From contig NC_049903.1 of NCBI RefSeq assembly GCF_001411555.2, forward strand, positions 25,122,270 to 25,186,269: a stretch of 64,000 nt of DNA, read 5' to 3'. A program made the translations under genes and the position numbers. The stretch comes from Juglans regia (taxonomy: Eukaryota > Streptophyta > Magnoliopsida > Fagales > Juglandaceae). A model generated the notes under the pieces. The model was not told where the DNA came from. It saw only the letters and a program-made list of their open reading frames with translations, and made no database searches. This document shows positions 46,749 through 57,120 of this stretch, piece after piece. The first letter of the stretch is position 1; the number at the start of each line of letters is the position of its first letter.

Positions 46749-46784
46749 ACCATTCCGGTTGGGGAATGGTAGTGGAAACTACCA
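46749..46784 (-). promoter_or_regulatory. Competing hairpins (best copy)
   Basis: Read antisense: TGGTAG, TTTCCA, CTACCATTCC, CCAACC, GGAATGGTAG. The middle segment pairs perfectly with either neighbour: a 6-bp stem upstream or a 10-bp stem downstream. The downstream stem ends 13 nt before the acceptor-like AG. Confidence 0.6.
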
Positions 46785-48629
46785 CAATGAGATTTCGAGA
46801 AATCTCAGTAAGTAATTACACAACATACCACAGTTAATATAAGCATACAAAAGTATATCATGATATGCGTGCATGGACATGTACTTAACTTATGCCTTAT
46901 CCAAAACTTGACTTATGCACTTGACCATTTACAAAAGACTTGTAACAGATACTTAAACTTTGCATAAAAACTTCTCAACTTTTTCTTATTCACGTGATCT
47001 TATTCAGAACTTGTCTTATCAGAATATATCACAAGATTTTCATCAAGTGATCCTAATCATATGAGCTCTTATAATTGTTCAGAGGTGGACACAACACGGC
47101 TCCCCTCCTTGCACCGCATGTTCCTGCTAGTTACCGCACCATCATCAGTCCATACACCGTGATGAATACGTCATAAACAGATAATCATATTAACTCGACC
47201 TTACTTCGTCAGGTTACATGCCTTATGCACCCATTAGCGTTACGTGCTTCATCGCTCCGGCATTCTTTAAAAAGAATCCATTCGAGACTCGTCGACTATT
47301 CTTCGTCGACTCAGAGGTTACCACTCCATTCTTAAGCACTTCAAAGTGGACACACTAGGATATTCCCCCACCCTAGCACTTGGGGTCGTGATAAAACTTT
47401 TTCTTTGAAAACATTTTCTTCGAAAACACTTTTGAAACACTTCTTTGAAAACATTTCTTTGAAAAAATTTCTTCCCCAATTGCATGTGACTTGAGCCTTA
47501 AACATGCTTACTTATGCATGACACATGACATATGAGATGCCCTGAACATCACAACTAAGCATAACATATTCATTTCATAGCATGATCACATAAACCATGA
47601 TAGATATCAAAACATGTGCATAGAACCATAAAAACTTGCTTAGGCCGAAACTCATAGGCATAAAAACATGAAGATTCATCACATAAACATGTTTTAAACT
47701 TCAAGCAGATGGCATAAGAATCATAGTTTAGTAAAACAAAGCATGAAATCATAACCTTTGACCAAGATCCGAATCATTCATGACATCGTATGGCTGAAAT
47801 ATCGTGATACACATTCCATCATTCTTAAACATGTGAAAACCGAAACGTATACAAGTATTTCATGGCATATTCATCACAATTTCAAAGCATATAATTCCTT
47901 CCATAGATTGATATAAGATCGTATTAACATAATCAAACAAGCAATCAAGAAATAGCAACCAAAACAAACATGGTAATTGAAAGATTTACACAATCATGTA
48001 CAAGTAATAACCAAGACTAGGTTGAGTGTATACTTACCAAAGTCTTGATAAAAAAATACTAGTAAGCTGTAAATCCGAATATATCATATTAGAAAAAGCA
48101 TCTAAAACCCTAACTCATGTTCTTAAGTGCGTGTGTGCGTGTTTCTAGGGAATCACTTGGTCTTAAACCATTCGACTTCTAGGTTATTAGGTTAAAACCC
48201 TTTTCATTTCACACATAAGGTAGAACAAAACCTAAGGTACCCAAGAAGACATGAGATGGTCGAAATATGGAGGATAAATTCGGTCTCAAGGGTTTCTCTT
48301 AGAAACCCTATGTTATTTTCCAAGAAAATGGTAGACAGAGTGTGTTCTATCATTTCTGAAAGTCTAATGAGACTTGAATCTCATTTTCTGATTGAGAAAA
48401 GATTTTTGTGTGAGCTAGACATAGGAAAACCAAATCTTACCTTGCAAATCCTTGGATAGTGCCGAAATTCTTCTCTTGCAAGGATCTTTCTTGTTTGGTT
48501 GGTGAGAAAACACAAGAAAAAGAGAGAGAGCTTTCAAAGGATCTTGAGAGAATTGTGTGGAGAGAGTGGAAACTCATGCAAGAATCCAAAAAATGGCAAG
48601 GGAAAAGCCTCCTAGGCGTGTACCCTTCT

Positions 48630-48638
48630 CTTTATATA
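48630..48638 (-). promoter_or_regulatory. TATA box of the Tekay 3' LTR
   Basis: TATATAAAG on the minus strand followed by AGAAGGGTA, about 1 kb from the LTR start and aligned with 3415-3423. Confidence 0.65.
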
Positions 48639-49635
48639 GTGACCATTGACTTCCCTCCTTGTTTGAATCAAGACCTTTGCATGAGAGACAAGTGGGGTTC
48701 CTTCTTCTTCCTCTCTAAAAAACTAAAAACCTTTTGGAGTTCCCCACTTAGATTGCATTGGGAAGGGGTAAATCTTGGGGGTGGCGTGTGGGCTTCTCTC
48801 CTTGGCCGAAAATCACATTTCCCTTTTATGCCCTTCATTTCCTTTAACAAGTCAACATCTTCTCAATGGGTAACTTGGTAAAATCGTGCATGACCTTTCC
48901 TATTCCCAACAAAAAGGCTCTTGGCATGGAGGACAAGTGGCATGGGCGTGTGCCCTAGCCTTAGTCGTCCCCTCCTCTTTCCATTCCCAAGGTGTTGCTT
49001 CATCTTCCCCATGCTTATTCCCTAGGTGACACTTCACACTTCATTGGTCCACAACACACTAAGTGACACGTGGCAAGCAAAAGGAATGTTTGGGGCATGC
49101 TAGCCACAAACCCTAGGGGCAAACTTGTCCTTGATAAAAGTTTTATCCCAAAAGTCTTCTAGAACCTTGGTGCATGTTTGACACATGGCAAAGACTTAGC
49201 AAGATTCGAAATCCCAAAGGCCTCCTTACAATTTCCTATGCAAAGCCTGTAGAAAGGTACCATTTCACTTCCCTAGGCTCCCCTTTTCAAGAAACCTACA
49301 TTGGAACTTGATTTCTGGACCAAAAGCAATGGGCTAGGCATGTAAGCCCATTTTGGTGCTTTCCTACACCTTTTTTCCCCCTTAGCCCACTTTCAAGACT
49401 AGGTTCAAAGCAAAAACATTCTTGGGTCACATAACACTTAACAAATTTAGAATTGGATCATGGGCCTAAACCATTGGACCTGAATTCCCAGTAAGGCCGA
49501 AATTCTAAGGTAAACTAGAGCCACTCATCTCTTGGGCTTAAGTTACTACATCAAAGGCTTCTAAGGCTCCTAAAATACCATGGCAACCTAGAACAATTCT
49601 AAGTTCCAAGCCTAGACGAAACTCGGGCCATCATA

Positions 49636-49647
49636 TCCTCCCCTCTT
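49636..49647 (-). promoter_or_regulatory. Polypurine tract
   Basis: AAGAGGGGAGGA on the minus strand lies immediately before the 3' LTR start TATGATGGCCC. It would prime plus-strand DNA synthesis. Confidence 0.8.
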
Positions 49648-49714
49648 AAGAAAAAGATTTCGTCCTCGAAATCGGCACCGCAATCATTAATCAAAACACT
49701 TATAAGAAGAGATA

Positions 49715-50281
49715 CTAGACTACTACCTCCTCCGTAGATTTTTCAGATGACATTGAGGATGAGGGCATATCATCCGCCTCCACGATCATAGAATCCTGAG
49801 AAAAGTAGAATATAGCTTCCAAATCGTAATCGAAATACATATTGACCCGCATTTCATTCAACGTATGTTCTATCTCAAGCTTGATGTCCTCAATTGGTTG
49901 ACCTTCTTCACGAAAACGAATACAATCTGCAGACGTATCCGAAGTCTCAAAAGGTACAAAACGACTTGTGCATTTTTCTGCTGCGCGACTTGAGTCTGCT
50001 TCTGGATCAAAACGACGTAGATTTCTTATTTCTGCTTCCTTTGAGCTACTCCATGGTTGTCGTTCCTCGTAAGGTTATGCTCGTCGAGAGCGAAGTCTTC
50101 CTTGATCGTCCGCATCCATCACATGAGTGTGATGACGCTCAAATATCTCCATATGTCTTGTTTGCTCTGCTAACACCTGTTGTTTTCATCTAAGGTGCTC
50201 TTTGATACGACGTTCTCTTTGTTCCCTCAACTGAGCCATTAAAGAAATAGACATAGGTGGGGTCCTTCTAGTTCGTGCCAT
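49715..50281 (-). pseudogene. Extra ORF between pol and 3' LTR (188 codons, two stops)
   Basis: In the element's sense strand a frame begins MARTRRTPPMSISLMAQL, is rich in Arg/Glu (REQRERRIKEHL), and ends in an acidic Ser-rich tail (DDMPSSSMSSEKSTEE). Only a TGA at 50188-50186 and a TAA at 50077-50075 interrupt 188 codons, and both could be C-to-T decay of CGA and CAA. The last 119 codons are open. Tekay elements normally have only gag-pol. No family recognised. Its basic Thr/Pro start resembles that of the LTR small ORF (MTKRKKTAPPP), which may be coincidence. Confidence 0.5.
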
Positions 50282-50436
50282 TCCCTATTTCAAGGGTTCG
50301 ATAGGTGTACACATGATTACCATACTTAAACTAGCAACCACGATACAAACAATTTCTCAGAACAAAACATTCATGGCAGACAGATACATCCAATACATCC
50401 ATATCATACAATTCATACATATGTCAAAGGTTGTTA
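50282..50436 (-). other. Spacer between chromodomain and extra ORF
   Basis: About 150 nt of non-coding, A/C-rich (plus strand) sequence following the pol stop near 50437. Confidence 0.4.
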
Positions 50437-50864
50437 ACCTACAAACAAATGGGGGTATTTGTTTCTCATTGTATCCTCATGTTCCCAAGTTGCTTCTTTG
50501 AATTCTGGGTTGTTCCAGAATAAGACAAATTGGGTTGAAGCTAAATCTCATCAGACTTCATAACTACTAGCCGTTTTTGTCTGAAACTCTTCTCCAAAGT
50601 TAATACATGGAACACATTGTGTATTCCCTGCATCTCTGTTGGCATATTCAATCTGTAAGCTACTAGACCAACTCTTTCGACTATTTTGTAGGGTCCTACG
50701 TATCGGGGGTTTAAGTTTCCCTTCTTGCCGAAACTTACAACTCCTTTTGTGGGTGATACATTGAGGTATACCCAATCTCCTACTGCAAACTCCAAATTCC
50801 TACGTCGGTTATCGGCATAGCTTTTCTGTCTGTTATGAGCTGTTTTCATTCTTTTCTGGATCAC
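50437..50864 (-). pseudogene. Tekay integrase C-terminus and truncated chromodomain
   Basis: The C-terminal IN domain is clear: AVGDWVYLNVSPTKGV, NPRYVGPYKIVERVG, YRLNMP, IHNVFHVLTLEK. After the stop at 50541 another frame gives NPEFKEATWEHEDTMRNKYPHLF, the second half of a Tekay-type chromodomain. The first half, which includes aromatic-cage residues that read histone marks, is missing, so targeting to chromatin by this copy would fail even if expressed. Confidence 0.8.
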
Positions 50865-50876
50865 AGTTACTTGTCT

Positions 50877-51840
50877 CTATACTTCTTGTAGATATTCGAG
50901 TCCTAGCATTTTCCTTTCACCCACTTCATCCCAATACAACGGGGATATGCATTTTCTTCCAAACAAAGCCTCATAGGGTGCCATCTGAATGGTAGCTTGA
51001 AAACTATTATGGTAGCCGAATTCTACCAAAGGTAGGTGACTTTCCCAATCACCACTTAGCTCCATAACGCATGCTCGCAACATGTCTTCCAGGGCCTGAA
51101 TTGTACGTTTTGTCTGTCTGTCTATCTGAGGATGATAAGCACTGCTAAAATTCATATGAGTGCCTGACATCTTTTGCAAACTCTGCCAAAATAGTGAGGT
51201 AAAACGGGTATCTCGGTCTGACACTATAGTCTTAGGTACTCCTTGCAACCAGAAAATTTCTTTAACATAAAGTCGAGATAGTTTCTCCATAGAATCTATG
51301 TTAGCTATGGGTAGAAAATGTGCACTCTTAGTCAATCAATCGACTATAACCCATATCGAATTCTTTCCTGAAGACGTCCTTGGTAGACCAATTACAAAGT
51401 TCATAGACACATCATCCCATTTCCACTCTAGGATAGGTAATGACTGTAACTCACGTGTTAGTCTCTAATGTTCGGCTTTCACCATTTGGCAAATGGAACA
51501 TTTTGCCATAAACTTTGCTACGTCCTTCTTCATTCCATCCCACCAAAACTGTTCTTTTAAATCTCGATACATCTTTGTACTGCTAGGGTGCGCTGTGTAA
51601 GGGGTGCAATGAGCCTCCCTTAGTAACTTTTCCTTAAGTTTAGCGAGGTTAGGAATTACTTTCCTCTCCTTATAAAAAAGCATCTCATTCCTTCCAATAG
51701 AGAAATCTTGTGGCCCTTCTGATTTCAGAATCTTCTGTCGAAGCTTCTCCAGTTTCTCATCTTTGCATTGTCCTTCCAGGATTTCTTCTTCAGTCACAGA
51801 TATGAACTCTTGCACTACTGCATACATAACATCTCACGGC
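50877..51840 (-). pseudogene. Tekay integrase head and core
   Basis: The head is REAHCTPYTAHPSSTKMYRDL with CSICQMVKAEH. The core has TKSAHFLPI, IVSDRDTRFTS (catalytic Asp) and RTIQALEDMLRAC (catalytic Glu), plus APYEALFGRKC. The region between 51335 and 51465 holds the first catalytic Asp in another frame. A stop follows KAEH, and another follows YLQEV near 50877. Confidence 0.85.
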
Positions 51841-52297
51841 GGATCTCCAATCATTAGGTTCCTTAATCTTGCTAAAACCGATGGTAAGTCTGTCTGAGCC
51901 TTGCGACTAAGTGGATCAACTACCACGTTAGCCTTGTCGTGGTGATATTTAATCTCGCACTGATAATCACTAATGGTTTCCACCCATCTTCATTGCCTCA
52001 TATTTAGGTTCTTTTGACTAAACAGATACTTTAAACTTTTGTGATCGGTGTACACTTTGCATTTCTCTCCATACAAATAGTGCCTCCAAATTTGTAGAGC
52101 AAAACCTACCGCTGCTAATTTCAAATCATGGGTAGGATAATTTCGTTCATGGTCCTTGAACTATCGTGAAGCATATGCGACGACCCTTTCTTCCTACATT
52201 AGAACAGATCCCAATCCCATCTTAGAGGGACTGTAGACTATGTAGGGCTTATGAGGTTCTGGTAATGCCAAAACTGGGGCCGAAGTCAACCTCTTCT
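51841..52297 (-). pseudogene. Tekay RNase H
   Basis: Read antisense: [73 protein letters not shown]. This is a Ty3/gypsy RNase H. The first catalytic Asp (YxxxxDAS in the family) reads YSPS, so the site is damaged. Stops are present at two Gln/Arg positions. Confidence 0.78.
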
Positions 52298-53060
52298 TCA
52301 AGTCCTGGAAACTCCTCTCGCACTGGCAGTCCATACATATCTAGCATTCTTTCTTGTCAATGATGTTAAAGGACTAGAAAGTTGGGAAAATCCTTCCACA
52401 AATCTTCGATAATATCCTACCAAACCGAGGAAACTAAGTACTTCATGAGCATTAGTTGGCCTTTGCCATTCTGTTACAATATCAATCTTAGCAGGATCCA
52501 CTGCCACTCCTTTGCTAGAAATCACAAGTCTAAAAAATTTCACTTCATAAAGCCAGCACTCGAACTTACTAAATTTGGCATACAACTGATGTTCCTACAA
52601 TGTTTCCAATACAATCCTCAAGTGCTTCTTATGCTCTTCCTCATCATCAGAGTAAATCAATATGTCGTCTAAGAATACCACTACGAAGCTATCTAAATAT
52701 TGTCAAAAAATCTGATTCATCAATTCCATAAATGCAGCAGGGGCATTCGTCAGCCCAAAAGGCATGACTAGAAACTCGAAGTGTACATAACGAGTTCGAA
52801 AAGTAGTGTTAGAGACATCTTGCTACCTTATTCTAAGTTGATGATATTCTGATCGTAGATCAATGTTCGAGAAAATCATTGCTCCTTGCAATTGATATAA
52901 TAGATTGTCTATCCTTGGCAAGGGATATTTATTCTTAACAGTCACTTTATTCAAATGCCTATAATCAAAGCACACTCGAAGAGTCCCATCCTTCTTCTTA
53001 ACGAACAAGACCAATGCTCCCCATGGTGATGAGCTAGGTCGAATAAAACCCTTTGCTAGA
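52298..53060 (-). pseudogene. Tekay reverse transcriptase
   Basis: Motifs in order: [79 protein letters not shown] (catalytic pair intact, about 52655-52690), and FSKFECWLYEVKFF, LSFLGLVGYYRRFVEGFS. Stops lie at about 52822, 52710 and 52590. This is the least damaged RT in the window. Confidence 0.87.
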
Positions 53061-53466
53061 AGCTATTCAATCTGCACTTTAAGCTCTTTTAATTCTACTG
53101 GGGCCATCCGATAGGGTGCCTTATGCACTGGAGCTGTGGTCGGTTTGAGCTCATTTACAAATTTTGTCTCTCATTCTGGAGGTAATCCGGGTAGTTCATC
53201 AGCGAAAACCTTAGGAAAATCCTCAATCACAGGGATTCCTTGGATTCCTTCAGGTCCTTCCTTTACATCCCTTATCATTACTAGATAGACTTCATACCCG
53301 TTCACCAAACTCTTATGAACTTGTTCAGTAGTTACCATAAACAAATCAAGCCGAACAAATTCACCCATATAGCAAATCTTTTTGCGTGCAGGTAAGTTAA
53401 ACACTATCTCCCACCTCCGACAGTCTATCTAGGCATAATGCCTAGACAACCAGTCCATTCCTAAGA
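53061..53466 (-). pseudogene. Tekay PR-RT linker
   Basis: MFNLPARKKICYMGEFVRL and VIEDFPKVFADELPGLPPE are the usual PR-RT linker; FPDVF-like and LPGLPP motifs just precede RT in Ty3/gypsy pol. The frame shifts near 53405. Confidence 0.75.
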
Positions 53467-53706
53467 TTAGATTGAATTCCATCTTGTGAAAACAATCAAA
53501 TCTGTAGTCAAGACCAAGTTCGCGATTTCCAACGGACAAATCGCAACTATACTCGTACAACCAATTACCTTCCCGTCGAGAATAGCCACTAAAACCTTCT
53601 GAGGCATTGGCTCAGCCTTGAGCTCACATTGTCGTACACATCTATTAGAGATAAAAGACATCGACGCTCCAGAATCAAACAAAGCACATACCATGTATTG
53701 CTTCAA
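53467..53706 (-). pseudogene. Tekay aspartic protease
   Basis: ALFDSGASMSFISNRCV carries the intact DSG catalytic motif of retroviral-type proteases, and VIGCTSIVAICPL and LVLTTDLIVF follow. It lies between the gag knuckle and the RT linker. Confidence 0.85.
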
Positions 53707-54999
53707 TCTAACTTTACCTAAAGAGATAACTATGATTACTCAAGATTTCCCAAACACAAGCTATCTATAATTAAGGCAAAGTTGAAAATGTTACCAGTAA
53801 TCACTCCCGCGTCTGTCGTCTCATCAGCTTCTAAGTCTCTTCTCCTAGCGTAATAGCATAAACCTTGGCCTTTGTTGCAGTATTGGGTTTAACGTTTGGC
53901 ATCGATACTCCTCCAAGTGTAATCTATGGTCAATCCCGGATCATATGGCCGGTTTGACCACATCTAAACATATGCTCTTGAGGCCCTTCATTATTCTCCA
54001 CTGTGCCTCTTCTCGCATTGGCGACAAGGTGGTGGAGTAATGGGTGTTGCCTTCCCAACTACCATGCCCTTTCCTTTGCTTGGGGTTACCGGGGCCTTTC
54101 GCTTCCCCGTATTACTTCCTGACGAGTAAGGAAATCCCATTTTCCTATCTGCTTGAGCCTGTGTGATTAGTCTTCGTTGCTCCACCTCTGCTATCGAAGC
54201 CACATTAACTAATTCTTGGAAATTTCCTATCTGCAAACATGCTACTTGGTTTTCGATGCGAGGTTGCTAGTTGTCCTAGAACTTACTTGCTTGCATCATC
54301 TCAGTACTAATCAGATGAGGTGCGAACCTCCCCATTTCCATAAAACGAGCGACATACTGATTGACCGTCATATTCCCTTCAGTTAAACTTGCAAATTCCA
54401 AAGCCTTCTACTGCTTAGCTATCTCTGGAAAGAAATGGTTGTCAAACTCCGTCATGAATCGTTCCTAAGTGAATGCGATCAGACTTCCCAGTTCTTGGGC
54501 CAAAAGTTGTCGGTTAGTTTGCCACCAAATTCCAACTTCTTCCTGAAGCATATGTCTCACGTACTGGACCTTCTGTTCCTCAGTGCAGCCACTAATTTAG
54601 AAAGTCCTTTCTCAATCCATAAGCCAATTGTTTGCCTTCAAAGGTCCTTTTGTTCCAACAAAATTCGGGTATCGATACACCATGAACTTCTCGTAGGTAC
54701 ATCCTTGTTCTCCTCTAGGCGGTACTTGTCTGGAATTTTGTCCTTGTTCCACCTGAGTACACACCACTTCAGTCATCTGGCGAATAGCTTCAGCTATAGC
54801 ATGTCCCCTTTCCATTGGAGGATTCCCAGTCTCTTGATCCCTGCCTCGTAGATATGTATTCTAACGTCGGTTTCTGACCATAATTCCCTTCTTCATGAAA
54901 ATGCACAAAACTAGCATGGGTCAGTCCTTTCCTCAAGGAGAATAACCTTTCTTCCCTTGAACTAGCGATCTTATGGCGTAGCTCCTTCTTCCTCCGCAT
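53707..54999 (-). pseudogene. Tekay gag
   Basis: Read antisense from about 54999. The capsid-like Retrotrans_gag region is in broken frames (YRYPNFVGTKGPLKANNWLMD; VQYVRHMLQEE; WERFMTEFDNHFFPE-like; GNMTVNQYVARFMEMGRFAPHLI). A basic stretch (NTGKRKAPVTPSKGKGMV) and a knuckle split between CRQCEKRHSGE and FRCGQTGHMIRD follow. Stops at CAG/CGA-type codons are frequent. Overall order agrees with Tekay gag. Confidence 0.78.
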
Positions 55000-55106
55000 T
55001 CAAGCCTAAAGCTATAAAATCCAAGCCTAAGACTACAGATTTCAAGCCTAGTTAAAGGTATCATGCATTCCTAGGAATACGTGTGGGTTTACCCAGAGAC
55101 GTAATT
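55000..55106 (-). other. Tekay leader between PBS and gag
   Basis: About 100 nt of non-coding leader. Confidence 0.5.
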
Positions 55107-55118
55107 GCTATGATACCA
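55107..55118 (-). promoter_or_regulatory. Primer binding site (initiator-Met type)
   Basis: TGGTATCATAGC on the minus strand lies a few bases after the 5' LTR. It matches TGGTATCAGAGC, the common plant PBS, with one change. Confidence 0.8.
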
Positions 55119-55323
55119 TACTCTCTAGTGCCCCCAGCCCCCGCTTGGGATTGGACGGTGACTGAGGCACCGTGACATGTAACACAATGCTACACACCCC
55201 TCGTACGTGATAGATAATAATGACCTCGAGACGCTCCCAGATGGAGGACTCAGGCCGATTCATGGCCATTTTAGGCACAATCATCTCTGGAGGAGGAGGT
55301 GACGTTCTCTTCCTCTTGGTCAT
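55108..55323 (-). pseudogene. LTR small ORF, C-terminus lost
   Basis: MTKRKRTSPPPPEMIVPK, then MNRPESSIWERLEV matches 46716-46600. After that the deletion replaces the C-terminal helix with unrelated codons that run into the LTR end. The 18-nt acceptor-ATG spacing is kept. Confidence 0.55.
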
Positions 55324-55640
55324 CGTCGCCTCATACTAAACTTGTTACAACTTCTATTGATCTGGTTGGAGAATGGTAGTGGAAACTACCACAATGAGAT
55401 TTCAAGAAATCTCAGCAAGTAATCACACAACATACCATAGTTAATACAAGCATACAAAAGTATATCATGATATGCGTGCATGGACTTGTACTTGACTTAT
55501 GCCTTACCCAAAACTTGGCTTATGCACTTGACGATTTACAAAAGACTTGTAACAGAGGCTTAAGGTTTTCATAAAAACTTCTTAACTTTTTCTTATTCAC
55601 GTGATCTTATTCAGAACTTGTCTTATCAGAACATATCATG
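55126..55640 (-). repeat. 5' LTR of the Tekay element, internally deleted and truncated
   Basis: From the PBS side it matches the 3' LTR (GTGCCCCCAGCCCCCGCTTGG), then jumps at about 55215 over some 430 bp present at 46160-46600. It continues through the small-ORF start (55323), the hairpin box and on to about 55640, where orientation flips. The U3 and promoter are lost, so this copy cannot be transcribed from its own 5' LTR. Confidence 0.8.
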
Positions 55641-55641
55641 A

Positions 55642-56217
55642 TAAGGATCACTTGATGAAAATCTCATGATAAAATAAGGATCACTAGATGCAAATTTTGT
55701 GATATGTTCTAATAAGACAAGTTATAATTAAGATCAATGTAAATAAGAAAGTTAAGAACTTTTTCTGAAAAGCTAAAGTCTTTGTTATAAGTCTTTTTGA
55801 AAATGGTCAAATCAAATGTCAAGTACATGTCCACGCATGCATTTCATGATATACCTCTTATGTTAACTATTGTATGTTGTGTGATTACTTTATGAGATTT
55901 CTTGAAATCTCATTATGGTAGTTTCCACTAACATTCCCAAACGGAATGGTATAAGTTGTTACAGGTACCCCAGACTCCCAAGAAACATGAACCTAGATGG
56001 TTCCTTGATAGATGACGAGTATACTGAACAGGCTTGTCTTGACTATATTGCTGATGCATTAAAACACACGACTAAGCTTCTCAAGGAGATCCTAACTAGT
56101 ATTAGTGAGACCGATATTGATGGTACAATCTATAAACCATCCAAAAATCTGAAGTTTTGGTGGAATATGGACCCGCTGTCAACTTATCTGGAGCATATGC
56201 ACTTGAATAGGGAATGA
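55642..56217 (+). repeat. Long-LTR fragment, sense, with type-2 second exon
   Basis: Positions 55698-55945 repeat the preceding 55352-55641 in inverse orientation, with about 56 nt between. After the acceptor-like TTACAG at 55965 the sequence is the type-2 module found at 1-330. It fits as the right half of the LTR whose left half is 45796-46080, with the middle lost. Confidence 0.65.
55966..56217 (+). CDS. Alternative LTR small ORF, type 2 (open copy)
   Basis: This frame of 83 residues after the acceptor reads RYPRLPRNMNLDG, LIDDEYTEQACLDYIADAL, KHTTKLLKEILTSISETD, then FWWNMDPLSTYLEHMHLNRE. It is also open to an ATG upstream (55915) if unspliced. It is colinear with the broken copy at 108-330. 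Its middle is helical like the MTKRK ORF, but sequence similarity is not evident. Unknown family. Confidence 0.45.
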   Translation, partial: YPRLPRNMNLDGSLIDDEYTEQACLDYIADALKHTTKLLKEILTSISETDIDGTIYKPSKNLKFWWNMDPLSTYLEHMHLNRE

Positions 56218-57120
56218 CGTAAAAGTTATGTATGCATGTAGGTTGCCATCTGACACACAAATGAATGGACTGTATGAAATGAATATAGCATGGAGTCTAA
56301 GTCAGTGTTATGTTCATACTCTTTTAGAGTTTTCTAATGATAAGAAAAAAAAATGTTTCTCTTTATGATACTTTATGAAATGAAATGAAAGGTTGTTTTA
56401 TGAGAGTATGCTAAGTATTAATATTTAAAGGTATACGTATATAATGGCCTGATTTGGCAGCCTCAATTTATGTACCCAAAAGTAATAGTTGTATGCATGT
56501 GAATAGATGTTATATGTAGTATCTATTGTTTTTATTTTCCATGAAATGAAATTTTGAGGTTTATGTTTGATGCTTTTAAATGATGTTAAAATGATGCGAT
56601 TAAAGTGTATTTAAATGACGCTATGAAAGTGTATTTAAATGAGGCTATGAAATGAATTTTAAAAGATGCTATGAAATGATGTTTACTGATGATGTTTATG
56701 CTTATGCTTTTAAATGATGTTTATGAAATGAAACGGACTCATGAATGAAAAGAAATGAAAAGGAAATGAATGAAAGGGATGAATGAATGAAAGGAAATGA
56801 ATGAATGCTCTAATGTATGAAAATACGTAACGGTCATGACTGGATGAATGAATGATAGTACCAAATGACTGGGCAGATTGCAATGTTGGGTAAGTAGTAC
56901 TGGTAGTGCCCCAATGCTACCCCTGACTGAAAGCGGTTCCCAACCTATGGCTACGGGTGGAAGTCGGGTCCAAAAGACCTCTAACTTTGACATACGAGGC
57001 ATAACTGTGTGTACTGGCTAGAGGAAAAGTGAAAAGAGTAAATTGAATGTATGAATGCTTTAGTTTCTTTATGAATGAATGTACAAAGTGTGAAAAATGT
57101 TTTATGAACTGAAAACCATT
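56218..57120 (+). repeat. Remnant of a different long LTR, left part
   Basis: Repetitive ATGAATGAATGAAAGG-type sequence and a block with GTAGTGCCCCAATGCTACCCC and GGAAGTCGGGTCC. It continues after the MITE at 58908-59389, which ends as an LTR. Frames on the minus strand (56739-57223) are likely artefacts of the ATTCATTC repeats. Confidence 0.45.

Larger units (their letters stand above)
46081..49635 (-). repeat. 3' LTR of the Tekay element
   Basis: At 3555 bp it is the best-preserved long LTR. Plus-strand view: TGTGGTGCCCCC...GGGCCATCATA. Read antisense it carries TATA (48638-48630), donor CAAG/GTAAGA (48441/48440), the stem box (47400-47250), the hairpin pair (46784-46749), the acceptor-like TAATAG (46735), an open small ORF (46716-46504) and the shared terminus. 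It aligns throughout with 2397-6000. Confidence 0.88.
46081..55640 (-). mobile_element. Tekay-type chromovirus, minus strand, nearly complete
   Basis: Minus-strand order is partial 5' LTR (55640-55126), PBS (55118-55107), gag, PR, RT, RNase H, IN, chromodomain remnant, extra ORF, PPT (49647-49636) and 3' LTR (49635-46081). The PBS resembles the initiator-Met type TGGTATCA. Domain content and the chromodomain tail place it in the Tekay/Del group. The 5' LTR has an internal deletion and is truncated at a foldback junction, so the outer target duplication cannot be read. Confidence 0.85.
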
